64,000 bases of DNA from Acidobacteria subdivision 2 bacterium RH1 MAG20 (GTDB taxonomy: Bacteria > Acidobacteriota > Terriglobia > Terriglobales > Acidobacteriaceae), in assembly GCA_002197545.1 (NCBI GenBank), contig NFUO01000112.1:124001-188000 (forward strand), written 5' to 3'. Positions within the stretch are counted from its first letter, which is position 1. Each line of letters opens with the position of its first letter. Positions 39,169 through 47,872 of this stretch are shown piece by piece. The position numbers and the translations under genes were made by a program. The notes beneath the pieces were generated by a model that made no database searches, had not been told where the DNA came from, and worked only from the letters and a program-made list of their open reading frames with translations.

Positions 39169-39948
39169 TTAGAGCGATCTCACAATCGAAGCCGCAATGC
39201 TCTCCACCGGAACCGTCTTCCGCTGTGGAGCGTCTCTTGCCGGATCGTAATACAACAGCCTTCCGCAGCTCTCGCACGTCATGATCTCGTCGTCATTGCT
39301 GCGGTCGCGCAGGTCATTCCAGCGTTGCGGGCGCAACATCATCTGGCAGGCCAAGCACTTCTGGTTCAGGGCCTCCGCCAGCCCCGTCCCCTTGCCCTTC
39401 GCAATGCGGTCGTAGTTCGAGAGCGTGGCCTCGCCAATCTCCGGTCGCAACGTTGCTCGCTTCTGATCGACCTCGGCCAGTGCCGCCTTGTCCGCAGCAA
39501 TCGTCTCTGCCGCCCGCAAGCTCTCTCGCTCCAGGGTCTTGGTCGCATCCTCGACTGCCTCGTCAGCGACCGCCTTCTGTGCCTCCAGCGCCTCGCTGCG
39601 CACCATGCTCTCCAGCTCGGCGTCCTCTAGGCGGCCCACCTCGGCCTGAGCAAATCCAATCTCGTGCTCGAACGCCGTCACCTGCACCGTCGTCGTCGCC
39701 TGGTCGAGTTGCTTGCGGACACGGCCAATCTTCGCCTGATGGTCCTTCACCTCGGACTCCTGCCGCCGTCGCAACTTCTCTTCCTTCGCAATCAGGTCCA
39801 GCACGACTGCCCGCTGCCCGGCGACCGCCTTCGCCTTTGCTTCCAGTCCGGCTACATGCTTCGGCAGGGCCGTCATCTCATCCCGCAGACGCTTCGCCTC
39901 GACGTCGAGCCCCTGCAACACAATCAACTTCTCAAGATCCGGATGCAT
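39169..39948 (-). CDS. Coiled-coil protein with C4-type zinc ribbon (CT398/zf-RING_7 family)
   Basis: 259 residues. Residues 1-195 are an extended helical coiled coil (for example AKAKAVAGQRAVVLDLIAKEEKLRRRQESEVKDHQAKIGRVRKQLDQA). The C-terminal ~60 residues hold a zinc ribbon, CLACQMMLRPQRWNDL and MTCESCGRLLYYDP, with two CxxC pairs. Proteins of this type are widespread, essential-looking in some bacteria and implicated in flagellar or ribosome-related roles in different reports. Nothing here decides which. AGGGAG lies five bases before the ATG. It shares its strand with the deoxyribonucleotidase gene, 58 bp downstream. Confidence 0.88.
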   Translation of the reverse strand: MHPDLEKLIVLQGLDVEAKRLRDEMTALPKHVAGLEAKAKAVAGQRAVVLDLIAKEEKLRRRQESEVKDHQAKIGRVRKQLDQATTTVQVTAFEHEIGFAQAEVGRLEDAELESMVRSEALEAQKAVADEAVEDATKTLERESLRAAETIAADKAALAEVDQKRATLRPEIGEATLSNYDRIAKGKGTGLAEALNQKCLACQMMLRPQRWNDLRDRSNDDEIMTCESCGRLLYYDPARDAPQRKTVPVESIAASIVRSL

Positions 39949-39968
39949 TCGCGCTCCCTTTCACTCAT

Positions 39969-40113
39969 TAGAGCAGTTTTGGCGGAGGTGTGGAGGGTCA
40001 AAAGCAACAGCAAAGGCAAAGACGAAATGCCGGGGTTCTTCCCCTTCGACAAGCTCAGGGTCAGAATGACAACTTTTTGATGACTCGATAGCATCCATGA
40101 CGAACTGCGCTAA
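39969..40113 (+). repeat. Repeat family A, copy 4
   Basis: It starts TAGAGCAGTTTTGGCGGAGG and ends ATGACGAACTGCGCTAA. The core is AGCAACAGCAAAGGCAAAGA, AATGCCGGGGTTCTTC, CCCTTCGACAAGCTCAGGG and CAGAATGACAA. The inverted ends TAGAGCAGTTTTG and its partner are visible. The remaining spacer up to 40295 shows no gene or clear promoter. Confidence 0.8.
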
Positions 40114-40295
40114 AACCGGCATTCTCCGCGAAAAATATTTGTTCCTTCTTCGGCACCATTTCCGTTAATGGAAGACACAACTCCGATGGAGGATAATAAG
40201 TCCTATTGAGAAGGCGTAACCCTGCATCTCTGCCAGCGTAAAACGCCTCTTGTCACACTTGCCTGCCACAACTTTTCCCCAGGACTGGAAACCAG

Positions 40296-41564
40296 ATGCA
40301 ACTTTGGAACGAATATGAAGGAAGAATCGTCGCCGACCAATTTCCGCTGAAAAAGCTGCTTGAACCCGAAGGCAGAAGCGCTTTCTTTTCAACGACAAAC
40401 GGTAGCGGAGCCCCCGCTATCATCCGCCTCATCGAAGCCCACTTCGACGAACCCGAGATTCTCAGCCGATGGAGTGCCGTCGCCAAAATTGACCAGACGA
40501 ACCTGATAAAGCTCAAGAAATTCGGCCAAACCACGCTCGACGAAACCGCGCTTCTCTACGCTGTTATGGAGCCGACCGACGCCAGTCTCGCAGACATCCT
40601 CAAAGAGCGGACCCTTTCCACAAAAGAGACCATGCAGATCGCCACGAGCCTGGTCCCGGCGCTGGAAGCACTGCATGCAAATAACCTCGTCCACGAGCAC
40701 CTCGAACCAGCCAATGTCCTTGCTGTCGGCGAGGCGGTGAAGCTGCGCAGCGACTGCATCCGCGAAGCTCCCGAAGGCGCGGAAGCCAATGAAGCCAGGG
40801 CCCGCGACGTCCACGGCCTTGCCACTGTCCTGCTCCAGTCCCTCACTCAACAGCGAAAACTGCCCGTCGGCACAACTCTGCCCGCGCCCTTCCATGAGAT
40901 CGTCACCAACGGCCTCAGCGGGATCTGGGGATTGCCACAGATTGCAGCGGCGCTCGCGTCATCAGCGCCCATCCCAAAGCAATCGGCGCCTGTAGCTCCC
41001 ATCCCATCCGCCGCAAAATCAACAATCTACGCCCCGCCGGCCACATCGGAACCGGCACGACGCATCGTCGCTCCAGTCGTGGAGGAGGATGAGCCGCGTC
41101 GTGTTCTCCCCTGGACGACCATCGCGGCAGCCGTCATCCTGGCTCTCTTTATCGGCTGGCACTTCCTGCACAAGACTCCGGCGGCGATTCCCACGCTGGC
41201 CACGATGCCGAGCCAGCCAGCTCCGACGGTCGCTGCGGCTAAGGAAGCAACTCCTTCAACGTCAGCGACTTCCGCCGCACGCAGCGGAATGACCGCGCCT
41301 GCCACGGGCCCTCGCACCCAATGGCGCGTCGTTGCCTATACCTATAACCACGAAAATCAGGCACAGGATAAAGCTGCCCAGATCATGAGCAAAAACGTTG
41401 CTCTCCACCCTGAAGTCTTTGCGCCTAAAGGCCATGCGCCCTACCTCGTTACCGTTGGCGGCTCCATGAACCACGAGGAAGCGATGGCCTTCCGGCGGAA
41501 AGCCCGTGCCGCAGGGCTTCCGCACGATACCTACGCGCAAAACTTCCCCGCAAACGCCCGCTAA
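40296..41564 (+). CDS. Membrane-anchored pseudokinase with C-terminal SPOR-like domain
   Basis: 422 residues. Residues ~10-225 have a protein-kinase-like fold in outline: AIIRLIEAHF in place of the VAIK strand, LLYAVMEPTDASLADIL as hinge, and LVHEHLEPANVLAVGEAVKL (131-150) in place of the HRDLKPxN catalytic loop. In that loop the catalytic Asp is replaced. SDC stands where DFG should be, and DVHGLATVLLQ resembles the DxxSLG helix. It should therefore bind but not phosphorylate. A Pro/Ala-rich stretch, one TM (271-291, LPWTTIAAAVILALFIGWHFL) and a ~75-residue C-terminal domain follow (TQWRVVAYTYNHENQAQDKAAQIMSK, PYLVTVGGSMNHEEAMAFRRKARAAGLP), SPOR-like in pattern. This suggests a link between a cytoplasmic sensor and denuded peptidoglycan at the septum, by inference. 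Confidence 0.75.
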   Translation: MQLWNEYEGRIVADQFPLKKLLEPEGRSAFFSTTNGSGAPAIIRLIEAHFDEPEILSRWSAVAKIDQTNLIKLKKFGQTTLDETALLYAVMEPTDASLADILKERTLSTKETMQIATSLVPALEALHANNLVHEHLEPANVLAVGEAVKLRSDCIREAPEGAEANEARARDVHGLATVLLQSLTQQRKLPVGTTLPAPFHEIVTNGLSGIWGLPQIAAALASSAPIPKQSAPVAPIPSAAKSTIYAPPATSEPARRIVAPVVEEDEPRRVLPWTTIAAAVILALFIGWHFLHKTPAAIPTLATMPSQPAPTVAAAKEATPSTSATSAARSGMTAPATGPRTQWRVVAYTYNHENQAQDKAAQIMSKNVALHPEVFAPKGHAPYLVTVGGSMNHEEAMAFRRKARAAGLPHDTYAQNFPANAR

Positions 41565-41582
41565 CCCAACCTATACCGCCGG

Positions 41583-41618
41583 AAACAGGCGCGAATTCTC
41601 TGAATCGTGCCTGTTTTT
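41583..41618 (+). terminator. Terminator after the pseudokinase gene
   Basis: AAACAGGC, an 18-base loop that can partly pair (CGAAT/ATCG), GCCTGTTT and TTC. It lies 19 bases after the stop, so the following exporter gene needs its own promoter. Confidence 0.75.
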
Positions 41619-41638
41619 CAGTAATCCAATCTTCATTC

Positions 41639-43294
41639 ATGGCTACGACCGCAATCGATCTACCCGGCGCGAAGGTTTCTAAAGCGCGCGACGCCGAAAA
41701 CCGCTCCGGACACTCGGAAGAACGCCCTTGGCGTCCCAGCATCAATCCGTGGATTGTGGCGATGACGGTTACGCTGGCCACCTTCATGGAGGTGCTGGAC
41801 TCTTCCATTGCGAACGTCGCGCTGCCGCATATTGCCGGTGGCCTCGGCTCCACGCAGGACGAGGCGACCTGGGTGCTTACCGCATATCTCGTCGCCAACG
41901 CCATCATTCTACCCGCCGGCGCGTACATGACGACCTTCATCGGTCGCAAGAAGTTCTACATGATCTGCGTGGCACTTTTCGGCATCAGCTCGGCGCTGTG
42001 CGGACTTGCGCCTTCGCTGCCGATCCTCGTCTTCTGCCGCATTCTGCAGGGCGCGGGCGGCGGCGGACTTGCGCCCTCCGAACAGGCCATTCTTGCTGAT
42101 ACCTTTCCTCCGGAGAAGCGCGGGCAGGCATTTGCGATGTATGGACTTGCGGTTGTGGTTGCGCCTGCTATCGGGCCTACGCTTGGCGGTTATATTACCG
42201 ACCGCTTCGACTGGCGTTGGATCTTCTTCCTCAACATCCCCATCTGCCTGCTGTCGTTGTTTCTGACTTCACGCATCGTCGAGGACCCGCCCTACGTCAA
42301 GAAGCAAGTGGCGGAGAGCCAGCGTGGCGGCATCAGGCTCGACTTCGTCGGCTTCGCGCTGCTTGGGCTCACCTTCGGCTCGCTGGAGTTTCTGCTCGAT
42401 AAAGGGCAGGAGGACGACTGGTTCTCTTCGCACATCATTAGCTTCTTCGCCATCGTCTGCGTGGCCGCTTTCGTCTTCATGATCTATTGGGAGCTGCGAC
42501 AGCTTCGCATCGGCCATCGTCCCATCATCAATCTGACGCTGTTCAAGCGACGCAACTTCGCTATCAGCTTCCTGCTGATGTTCGTGCTTGGCTTCGCGCT
42601 GTACGGAACAACGGTGCTGATTCCGCAGTTGGTGCAGACGCTGCTTGGTTATACCGCGGAACTTGCCGGGCTTGTGCTGTCACCCGCGGGCTTCATCATG
42701 ATGGCGATGATGCCTATCGTCGGCTTTCTCTCGGGCAAGATCGATGCGCGCAAGCTCATCGGCTTCGGTTTCCTGATGCTTACCTCTGCGCTGATCGAGA
42801 TGCATACCCTGAACCTCGGGGTCAGCTACAAATACCTCGCGTTTCTGCGCATCTTCCAGGCTTCCGGGCTGGCGTTCCTCTTCATTCCGATCAATACGAT
42901 TGCCTATATCGGCGTGAAGCAGTCAGAGAATAACGATGTCTCCGGTTTGACCAACCTTGCACGTAATGTTGGCGGTTCCTGTGGAACGGCTTTCATGGCG
43001 ACGATGCTGCTGCGTCGCACAGCTGCGCACGAAAATAACATGGTGCGTAACCTTACGACGGCCAACCCTGCGTTCAATGCCCAGGTCGATGCGCTTAAGG
43101 GCTCTTTTGGGCAGGGTTATCAGGCCATTCACTCAGCCCAAGCCTATATCTATAACCAGCTTCATCGCCAGGCTTCCATGCTGGCTTATCTGGACATCAT
43201 TCAGTACCTGGCTGTCTTCTGCGCGTGTATGCTGCCACTGCTGTTCCTTATTCCACGTCCGCCAAAACATGCTAGCCCATCCGCTGGGCATTAG
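41639..43294 (+). CDS. DHA2-family MFS exporter (EmrB/QacA-like)
   Basis: 551 residues, 14 predicted TMs. TM1 carries the DHA2 signature TLATFMEVLDSSIANVALPHIAGGL. Motif A-like TFIGRKKFYM, motif C GPTLGGYITDRFDWRWIFFLNIP and the EDDWF loop follow. These exporters expel drugs or metabolites using the proton gradient, usually with an HlyD-type adaptor (EmrA) to cross the outer membrane. No adaptor or TolC gene is adjacent here, so it may act alone or with a distant partner. The first ATG lacks a ribosome site, but the sequence starts the family's short cytoplasmic N-terminus there. Confidence 0.94.
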   Translation: MATTAIDLPGAKVSKARDAENRSGHSEERPWRPSINPWIVAMTVTLATFMEVLDSSIANVALPHIAGGLGSTQDEATWVLTAYLVANAIILPAGAYMTTFIGRKKFYMICVALFGISSALCGLAPSLPILVFCRILQGAGGGGLAPSEQAILADTFPPEKRGQAFAMYGLAVVVAPAIGPTLGGYITDRFDWRWIFFLNIPICLLSLFLTSRIVEDPPYVKKQVAESQRGGIRLDFVGFALLGLTFGSLEFLLDKGQEDDWFSSHIISFFAIVCVAAFVFMIYWELRQLRIGHRPIINLTLFKRRNFAISFLLMFVLGFALYGTTVLIPQLVQTLLGYTAELAGLVLSPAGFIMMAMMPIVGFLSGKIDARKLIGFGFLMLTSALIEMHTLNLGVSYKYLAFLRIFQASGLAFLFIPINTIAYIGVKQSENNDVSGLTNLARNVGGSCGTAFMATMLLRRTAAHENNMVRNLTTANPAFNAQVDALKGSFGQGYQAIHSAQAYIYNQLHRQASMLAYLDIIQYLAVFCACMLPLLFLIPRPPKHASPSAGH

Positions 43295-43357
43295 GAACAG
43301 CGAAGGCAAAATACAGGGGGTCTCTCCACTGCGCTGCGCTTCGGTTGAGATGACGTA
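43294..43357 (+). repeat. Repeat family B, copy 2 (core only)
   Basis: GAACAGCGAAGGCAAAATAC, AGGGGGTCTCTCCACTGCG, CTGCGCTTCGGTTGAGATGACG. It overlaps the last base of the exporter stop codon region and lies before the stop of the retropepsin gene. Confidence 0.7.
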
Positions 43358-43399
43358 GGTTTATGGTGGGTTTGTGGTATGCCCGACGCAACATTTCGG

Positions 43400-44620
43400 T
43401 CACTGCAATCGCAATGTCATAGCTCCAAAATCGAGCGTGAACGCGTGAGCCTGCCTGAGCAGATCCATTCCGAGGTTGCCTGATGCCCACGTTCCGTTCC
43501 CATGGTCGGTAAAGACGTGTGCCGGTCTCAGGACAACACTCTTGCCGCCAACCTCGAAAATGACAGAGGGCAGTAGTATCGAGGAGTTTTCAACCTTCCC
43601 ACCAAGCCCTTCAAGCGATCTTTTTTCTGGCGTGCCGCTCTTCATCAAGGCCGGGATGGCCTTTGCGAACTGCGGATTGAGGTCGGTGTCCACTGCGCCG
43701 GTGTCCAGCGTGAAATCAAGATGCTTGCGATCTACAAGCACATCAATGACAGGGGTTGAGTTGTGAAAGAGCATATTGCACTCGCTTAGGTTGAGGGTCT
43801 GGCCGGGAAAGCCAAACTCGAACTTGCCCGTAGGTGTCCACCGAATCGTGTGCATCGCGAGCAGTAGCGGGAGGCCAATGATCCCGTGCCTGTTCTTCGG
43901 AAGATGGTTCCACGGTTCACCTGAATCAGCGATCACCACGAAAGGTACGTCATGGAGATGAAGACCTCCTATGCGCAGATCCGACACAAGCGCGAGTTGG
44001 AAACCGGATACTCCTTTCCCACTAGAGTCACCCATCTTCCCCTTGACATGTTGAGTCGTGATGCCGAGTTCCCTAGCTTCAGACTCGCCGATGACTGAGA
44101 TTGAAGCACCCGTATCGAAGAAAAGCTCTAAATCCTTGCCATTCGCCTTCAACGGCAAAAAGGTACTGCCGGGCTCGATGTCGATGCTGTTCGGCTTTGC
44201 TTCGACAACCGTCATCTTCGGCAACGCATTCAGTGCGGTGAGGATCGAGAGCATACTCTTGGCATCTGACGCGTTGGGGCGCTCGCGCAAAGCCGCCACG
44301 ATCTCAGCGTATCCCTCGTGGTACATGCCGTTTCGGAAGTACATGTTTCCCAGAAGATCATGGGCTTCATAAGCATTGTCAGAGTGTGGATCATGCTGAA
44401 TGACTGATCGCAGGTCGGTTTCCGCAGCTCGCACGCTATTCGAAGATGCATTGACAGCTCCCCTGTAAAAGAGAGGAGCATGGGAGCGTGAAACCGTGTC
44501 TCTTAGCGCAAATATTTGGTTCGTCTCGTATGCGGCTTTCAGAGCGTCTGGGAGCTGGGCCTTCACAAGTTGCCCAGTCAGAAACATCACCGATAAAGCG
44601 AGCATGGGTCCAAACCGCAT
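43400..44620 (-). CDS. Secreted retropepsin-like aspartic protease with TPR-like N-terminus
   Basis: 406 residues with a signal peptide (MRFGPMLALSVMFLTGQLVKAQ). Residues ~45-120 look like helical repeats (LFYRGAVNASSNSVRAAETDLRSVIQHDPHSDNAYEAHDLLGNMYFRNGMYHEGYAEIVAAL). Two aspartic protease lobes follow, each with the active-site triad pattern: LELFFDTGASISVIGES and LDFTLDTGAVDTDLNP. Both Asp residues sit in one chain, so the enzyme need not dimerise like retroviral proteases. The substrate is unknown. GAGGAGG precedes the ATG by four bases. It is monocistronic, flanked by family B repeats on both sides. Confidence 0.9.
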   Translation of the reverse strand: MRFGPMLALSVMFLTGQLVKAQLPDALKAAYETNQIFALRDTVSRSHAPLFYRGAVNASSNSVRAAETDLRSVIQHDPHSDNAYEAHDLLGNMYFRNGMYHEGYAEIVAALRERPNASDAKSMLSILTALNALPKMTVVEAKPNSIDIEPGSTFLPLKANGKDLELFFDTGASISVIGESEARELGITTQHVKGKMGDSSGKGVSGFQLALVSDLRIGGLHLHDVPFVVIADSGEPWNHLPKNRHGIIGLPLLLAMHTIRWTPTGKFEFGFPGQTLNLSECNMLFHNSTPVIDVLVDRKHLDFTLDTGAVDTDLNPQFAKAIPALMKSGTPEKRSLEGLGGKVENSSILLPSVIFEVGGKSVVLRPAHVFTDHGNGTWASGNLGMDLLRQAHAFTLDFGAMTLRLQ

Positions 44621-44721
44621 CGAGCCTCCTCATTTCGAGCCTTCAATTGTCCAGACCAACGCCACTAGTGGCGCTCACATCAGCACTGCCTGAGAGGTGT
44701 CTATTGAGTGTACCTAAAATC

Positions 44722-44800
44722 TACGTCATCTCGACCGAAGGCGGCGCTTTTGCCGCCGCAGTGGAGAGACCCCTGTATTTGCCTTCGCCTGTTGCGGCAA
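44722..44800 (-). repeat. Repeat family B, copy 3
   Basis: CGTCATCTCGACCGAAGG, a GGCGGC/GCCGCC stem, AGTGGAGAGACCCCTGTATT and TTGCCTTCGCC, read on the opposite strand relative to copies 1 and 2. It lies between the retropepsin start and the beta-galactosidase stop. Confidence 0.75.
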
Positions 44801-44827
44801 TTCATCTCCAACAAATAAGACCAGCAC

Positions 44828-46678
44828 TCACTTCTGAGTTGAACCCTCCGAAGCATCGAGCACAGGCTTATCCAACCCGCGAACTGAATGTCCGGGCTTG
44901 CCCTGGAGATCGAAGACGATCACCTCGTTTTTGCCTTTTACCAGCCAGGGACCGGGAGCGTACAGCGCCTGTTGCGGTCCGATGTTCCAGATCCGTCCGA
45001 GCGGCTGGCCGTTCAGCCAGAGCTCGCCCTTGGTAAACTCGCTGGTGTCGAGGAAGGTGTCTCCTACTGCCGACAGATTGAAGCTGCCGCGATAGAAACA
45101 TGCTCCTTCGCATGGTTTGGTGGAGTAGTGGAGTTTGACTACGGTGGTCATGGGGAGCGGGAAGATGTCCCACCCTGTCAGCGGCTCACCGTCCAGAGTT
45201 ACCTGTTTGGTGATGCCAGCACGTTCGGTGGGAATCGACTTGCCGAAGTTTACCCGGCCTGTGTTTTCGACCAGAATATCGAGGCGTGCATTCGGCTTCG
45301 CCGCAGGAAGCGTGATCGTATTCTGCTTCAATCTGCGTTCGAGCGTACCTACCAGTTTTCCATCGAGATAGACCTGGGCGTAGCTGTGAAGCTGATCGAG
45401 CGCCAGTTGGCCTCCGGCTGCTTTTTTGAGATGAGTGCGGTAGAGGATGTATCCGTAGGCCTGGTCCACGTCTTCCATGCTGAGCACCTGCTCGGAGTGA
45501 ATGGGCGCCGGCAGATTGCTCCACAGGGAGGCTGACTTCGACAGCGTTGCCGTGGGAGTGGTGATCGGCGCTGGGACTTCAGGGACAGGCGGCGGGGTGA
45601 TGCCGGTGTCCTTTGCGATGACTTTACGGAAGGCGAGATACTTCGGCGTGGGCCGTCCGCTTTCATCGAGGGGGGAGTCGTAGTCGTAGCTGGTCACGTC
45701 GGGGCCATAGACTCCGTGGTCGATATTGGCGCCGTTCATAAAGCCGAAGCTGGTGCCGCCGTGGAACATATAGATGCTCGCGGAATAGCCCTGCTGCAGC
45801 ATCCAGTCGAGGTTCGCGGCTTCGTTTTCGATGCTGGTGTGCGCGTGTTTCCCGCCCCAGTGATCGAACCAGCCGGCCCAGAATTCGCTGTTCAGGAACG
45901 GACCGTTAGGACGATACTTCTTGAGCGTTGCAAAGGCGCTCTGCGCTGCGCCGGAGCTGCCGCCGCCAAAGTTGATGCCCACGGGAAGCTCCGGCAGCGA
46001 GCCGTCCGGAACCTCTTCAGGACCATCGGCGGTGTAGAGCTGCGACTTGGTAAATCCTGCATCGACCAGCATCTTGTGGATATCTTCCATGTAGACGTGG
46101 TCCTTGCCGTAAGAGCCGTACTCGTTTTCTACCTGGGTCAAGATGATGGGGCCGCCGTTGCCTATCTGCAGGGGCGCTACTTCCTTGCCGAGACGCGTAA
46201 GCCACCGCTTCGCCGGTGCAAGGAACTTAGGATCGGTGCTGCGCAAGACCAGACCGTGGTCTTTGAGCAGCCATGCGGGGTAGCCGCCCAACTCCCACTC
46301 CGCGCAGGCATAAGGCCCGGGACGCAGGATGACGTAGAGGCCTTCCTCCTGGGCCTCGCGGACAAATTCGGCGACGTCCTTGTTGCCGGAGAAATCGTAG
46401 ACGCCGGGCATGGGCTCGTGCTCGTTCCAGAAGACGTAGGTCGTTACCGTGTTGAGGCCCATCGCCTTCGCCATTCTGAAGCGGGCACGCCAGTAGGCGC
46501 GCGGGATTCGCTGATAGTGCATCTCGCCTGAGATGACCTGAAAGGGCTTGCCGTCGAGGGCGAAGTGATCGCCCTGCACGGCGAAGGTGTGCGGCGCCTG
46601 GTCCGCGGCTGTTGCTTGCGCGTGAATGGTGGAGAAGGAGCAGAGCAGCAACAGCAGAAGAGAAAATCTGAAACGCAC
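44828..46678 (-). CDS. Secreted beta-galactosidase, GH35
   Basis: 616 residues. A signal peptide (RFRFSLLLLLLCSFSTIHAQA) is followed by a GH35 barrel: FQVISGEMHYQRIPRAYWRARFRMAKAMGLNTVTTYVFWNEHEP. The acid/base Glu186 is in QVENEYGSYG and the nucleophile Glu265 in FLNSEFWAGWFDHWG. C-terminal beta domains contain SVGDT-like and LWLNGQPLGRIWNIGPQQALYAPGPWL, typical of GH35 jelly rolls. It hydrolyses terminal beta-galactosides, probably from plant polysaccharides. Start: the GTG at 46678 has GAGG six bases upstream and begins the signal peptide. A TTG at 46690 would add four residues. It is 79 bp downstream of prmC on the same strand. Confidence 0.95.
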   Translation of the reverse strand: MRFRFSLLLLLLCSFSTIHAQATAADQAPHTFAVQGDHFALDGKPFQVISGEMHYQRIPRAYWRARFRMAKAMGLNTVTTYVFWNEHEPMPGVYDFSGNKDVAEFVREAQEEGLYVILRPGPYACAEWELGGYPAWLLKDHGLVLRSTDPKFLAPAKRWLTRLGKEVAPLQIGNGGPIILTQVENEYGSYGKDHVYMEDIHKMLVDAGFTKSQLYTADGPEEVPDGSLPELPVGINFGGGSSGAAQSAFATLKKYRPNGPFLNSEFWAGWFDHWGGKHAHTSIENEAANLDWMLQQGYSASIYMFHGGTSFGFMNGANIDHGVYGPDVTSYDYDSPLDESGRPTPKYLAFRKVIAKDTGITPPPVPEVPAPITTPTATLSKSASLWSNLPAPIHSEQVLSMEDVDQAYGYILYRTHLKKAAGGQLALDQLHSYAQVYLDGKLVGTLERRLKQNTITLPAAKPNARLDILVENTGRVNFGKSIPTERAGITKQVTLDGEPLTGWDIFPLPMTTVVKLHYSTKPCEGACFYRGSFNLSAVGDTFLDTSEFTKGELWLNGQPLGRIWNIGPQQALYAPGPWLVKGKNEVIVFDLQGKPGHSVRGLDKPVLDASEGSTQK

Positions 46679-46769
46679 GAGACACCTCAATGGTGGAAGT
46701 CGATCAGCAGGCGTGGTGCTCCACTGAATCTGTAGGCCATCGCCATTCTATACAGGACCAGGACGGCAT

Positions 46770-47624
46770 TTATTTGCGGGCGAGGGCGACACGGGGAATC
46801 TGCTGGAGATCGGCGATAAAGGAAACATCTTTCCATGTGCTGAGGAGGGAGGCTAGAGCGCTACTTTGGCCGTGCCCGATCTCCAACGCAAGGAGGCCGC
46901 CTAACTTGAGTGCGGCGTGGGCCTGCGGGATGAGGCGGCGGTAGATGTCGAGGCCGAGAGGGCCGGCGAAGAGCGCCTGCGAGGGCTCGTGGTCGCGGAC
47001 CTGTGGATGGAGTTCTTCGCGGTCGCCTTCGGGGATGTAGGGAGGATTGCTGACGATGGCGTCGAAGGTTACGGTTTGCTCGTTTTGAGAGAGGCCGTCG
47101 AACAGATCGGACTGGAGGAAGCGGATACGGCCGGAAAGATTGTGAGTGCGGGCATTTTCGCGGGCTACTTCGAGGGCTTCGGCGGAGAGGTCGATGGCGG
47201 TGATGCGGGCCTCGGGCAGGTGGACGGCGAGGGCCAACGCGATGGCTCCGGTGCCGGTGCCGATGTCGAGGATATTCAAAGGCTGATTGCGCGGAAGCTG
47301 GTGCAGGACAGCTTCGACGAGGTGTTCGGTTTCGGGGCGCGGGATGAGCGTGGCTGGAGTGACTTTCAGATTGAGGCCGAAGAACTCCTGTTCGCCGAGG
47401 ATGTATTGGATGGGTTCGTTGTCGAGGCGGCGGTCAATGGCTGCCTGATATGCGGCAAGTTGTTCAAGGGTAAGGATGCGGTCGGGATAGGCGAGGAGTG
47501 TTGCGCGATCTATCTGGAGGATATGGAGGAGCAGGAGTTCGGCGTCGCGGTGGGCGTGGTCGCGGAGGTGCGGATTTGTGGCGAGCGTTGCGGCGGCGTT
47601 GGCGAGGGATTGGCGGAGGGTCAT
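46770..47624 (-). CDS. prmC: Peptide chain release factor N5-glutamine methyltransferase
   Basis: 284 residues, cytoplasmic. PrmC methylates the Gln of the GGQ loop of release factors. There is an N-terminal helical bundle (MTLRQSLANAAATLATNPHLRDHAHRDAELLLLHIL), then LIPRPETEHLVE, the SAM loop NILDIGTGTGAIALALA, AIDLSAEALEVARENA, and the substrate Gln-binding NPPY (193-196, VSNPPYIPEGD). The ATG at 47624 begins the family N-terminus. The longer frame runs back into a family A repeat and is rejected. Its substrate protein RF1 is encoded 1.2 kb upstream on the same strand, with only a repeat and one secreted-protein gene between. Confidence 0.95.
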   Translation of the reverse strand: MTLRQSLANAAATLATNPHLRDHAHRDAELLLLHILQIDRATLLAYPDRILTLEQLAAYQAAIDRRLDNEPIQYILGEQEFFGLNLKVTPATLIPRPETEHLVEAVLHQLPRNQPLNILDIGTGTGAIALALAVHLPEARITAIDLSAEALEVARENARTHNLSGRIRFLQSDLFDGLSQNEQTVTFDAIVSNPPYIPEGDREELHPQVRDHEPSQALFAGPLGLDIYRRLIPQAHAALKLGGLLALEIGHGQSSALASLLSTWKDVSFIADLQQIPRVALARK

Positions 47625-47676
47625 TGGAACAAAGTGGTTGGCGTGTCTCGATGAGATGAGGCCGGCGTCGGGATTA

Positions 47677-47824
47677 TTAGAGTAGTTTTGGAGTAGGTGT
47701 AGAGAACCAAAGAACAGCAACAGCAAAGGCAAACACGAAATACCGGGGTTCTTGCCCTTCGGCAAGCTCAGGATCAGAATGACAAACGTTTTTGACTCTA
47801 CAGCATCTACAAAATTACTCTAAT
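47677..47824 (+). repeat. Repeat family A, copy 5
   Basis: It begins TTAGAGTAGTTTTGGAGTAG and ends ACAAAATTACTCTAAT. The outer 14 bases are inverted repeats with one mismatch. The core is AACAGCAACAGCAAAGGC, AAATACCGGGGTTCTTGCCC and CTCAGGATCAGAATGACAAA. This is the best preserved copy with clear terminal symmetry. Confidence 0.85.
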
Positions 47825-47872
47825 AGGATTGTCGCTTACGACACAGACCATGCCAAGCGACGCTGAGATGAG

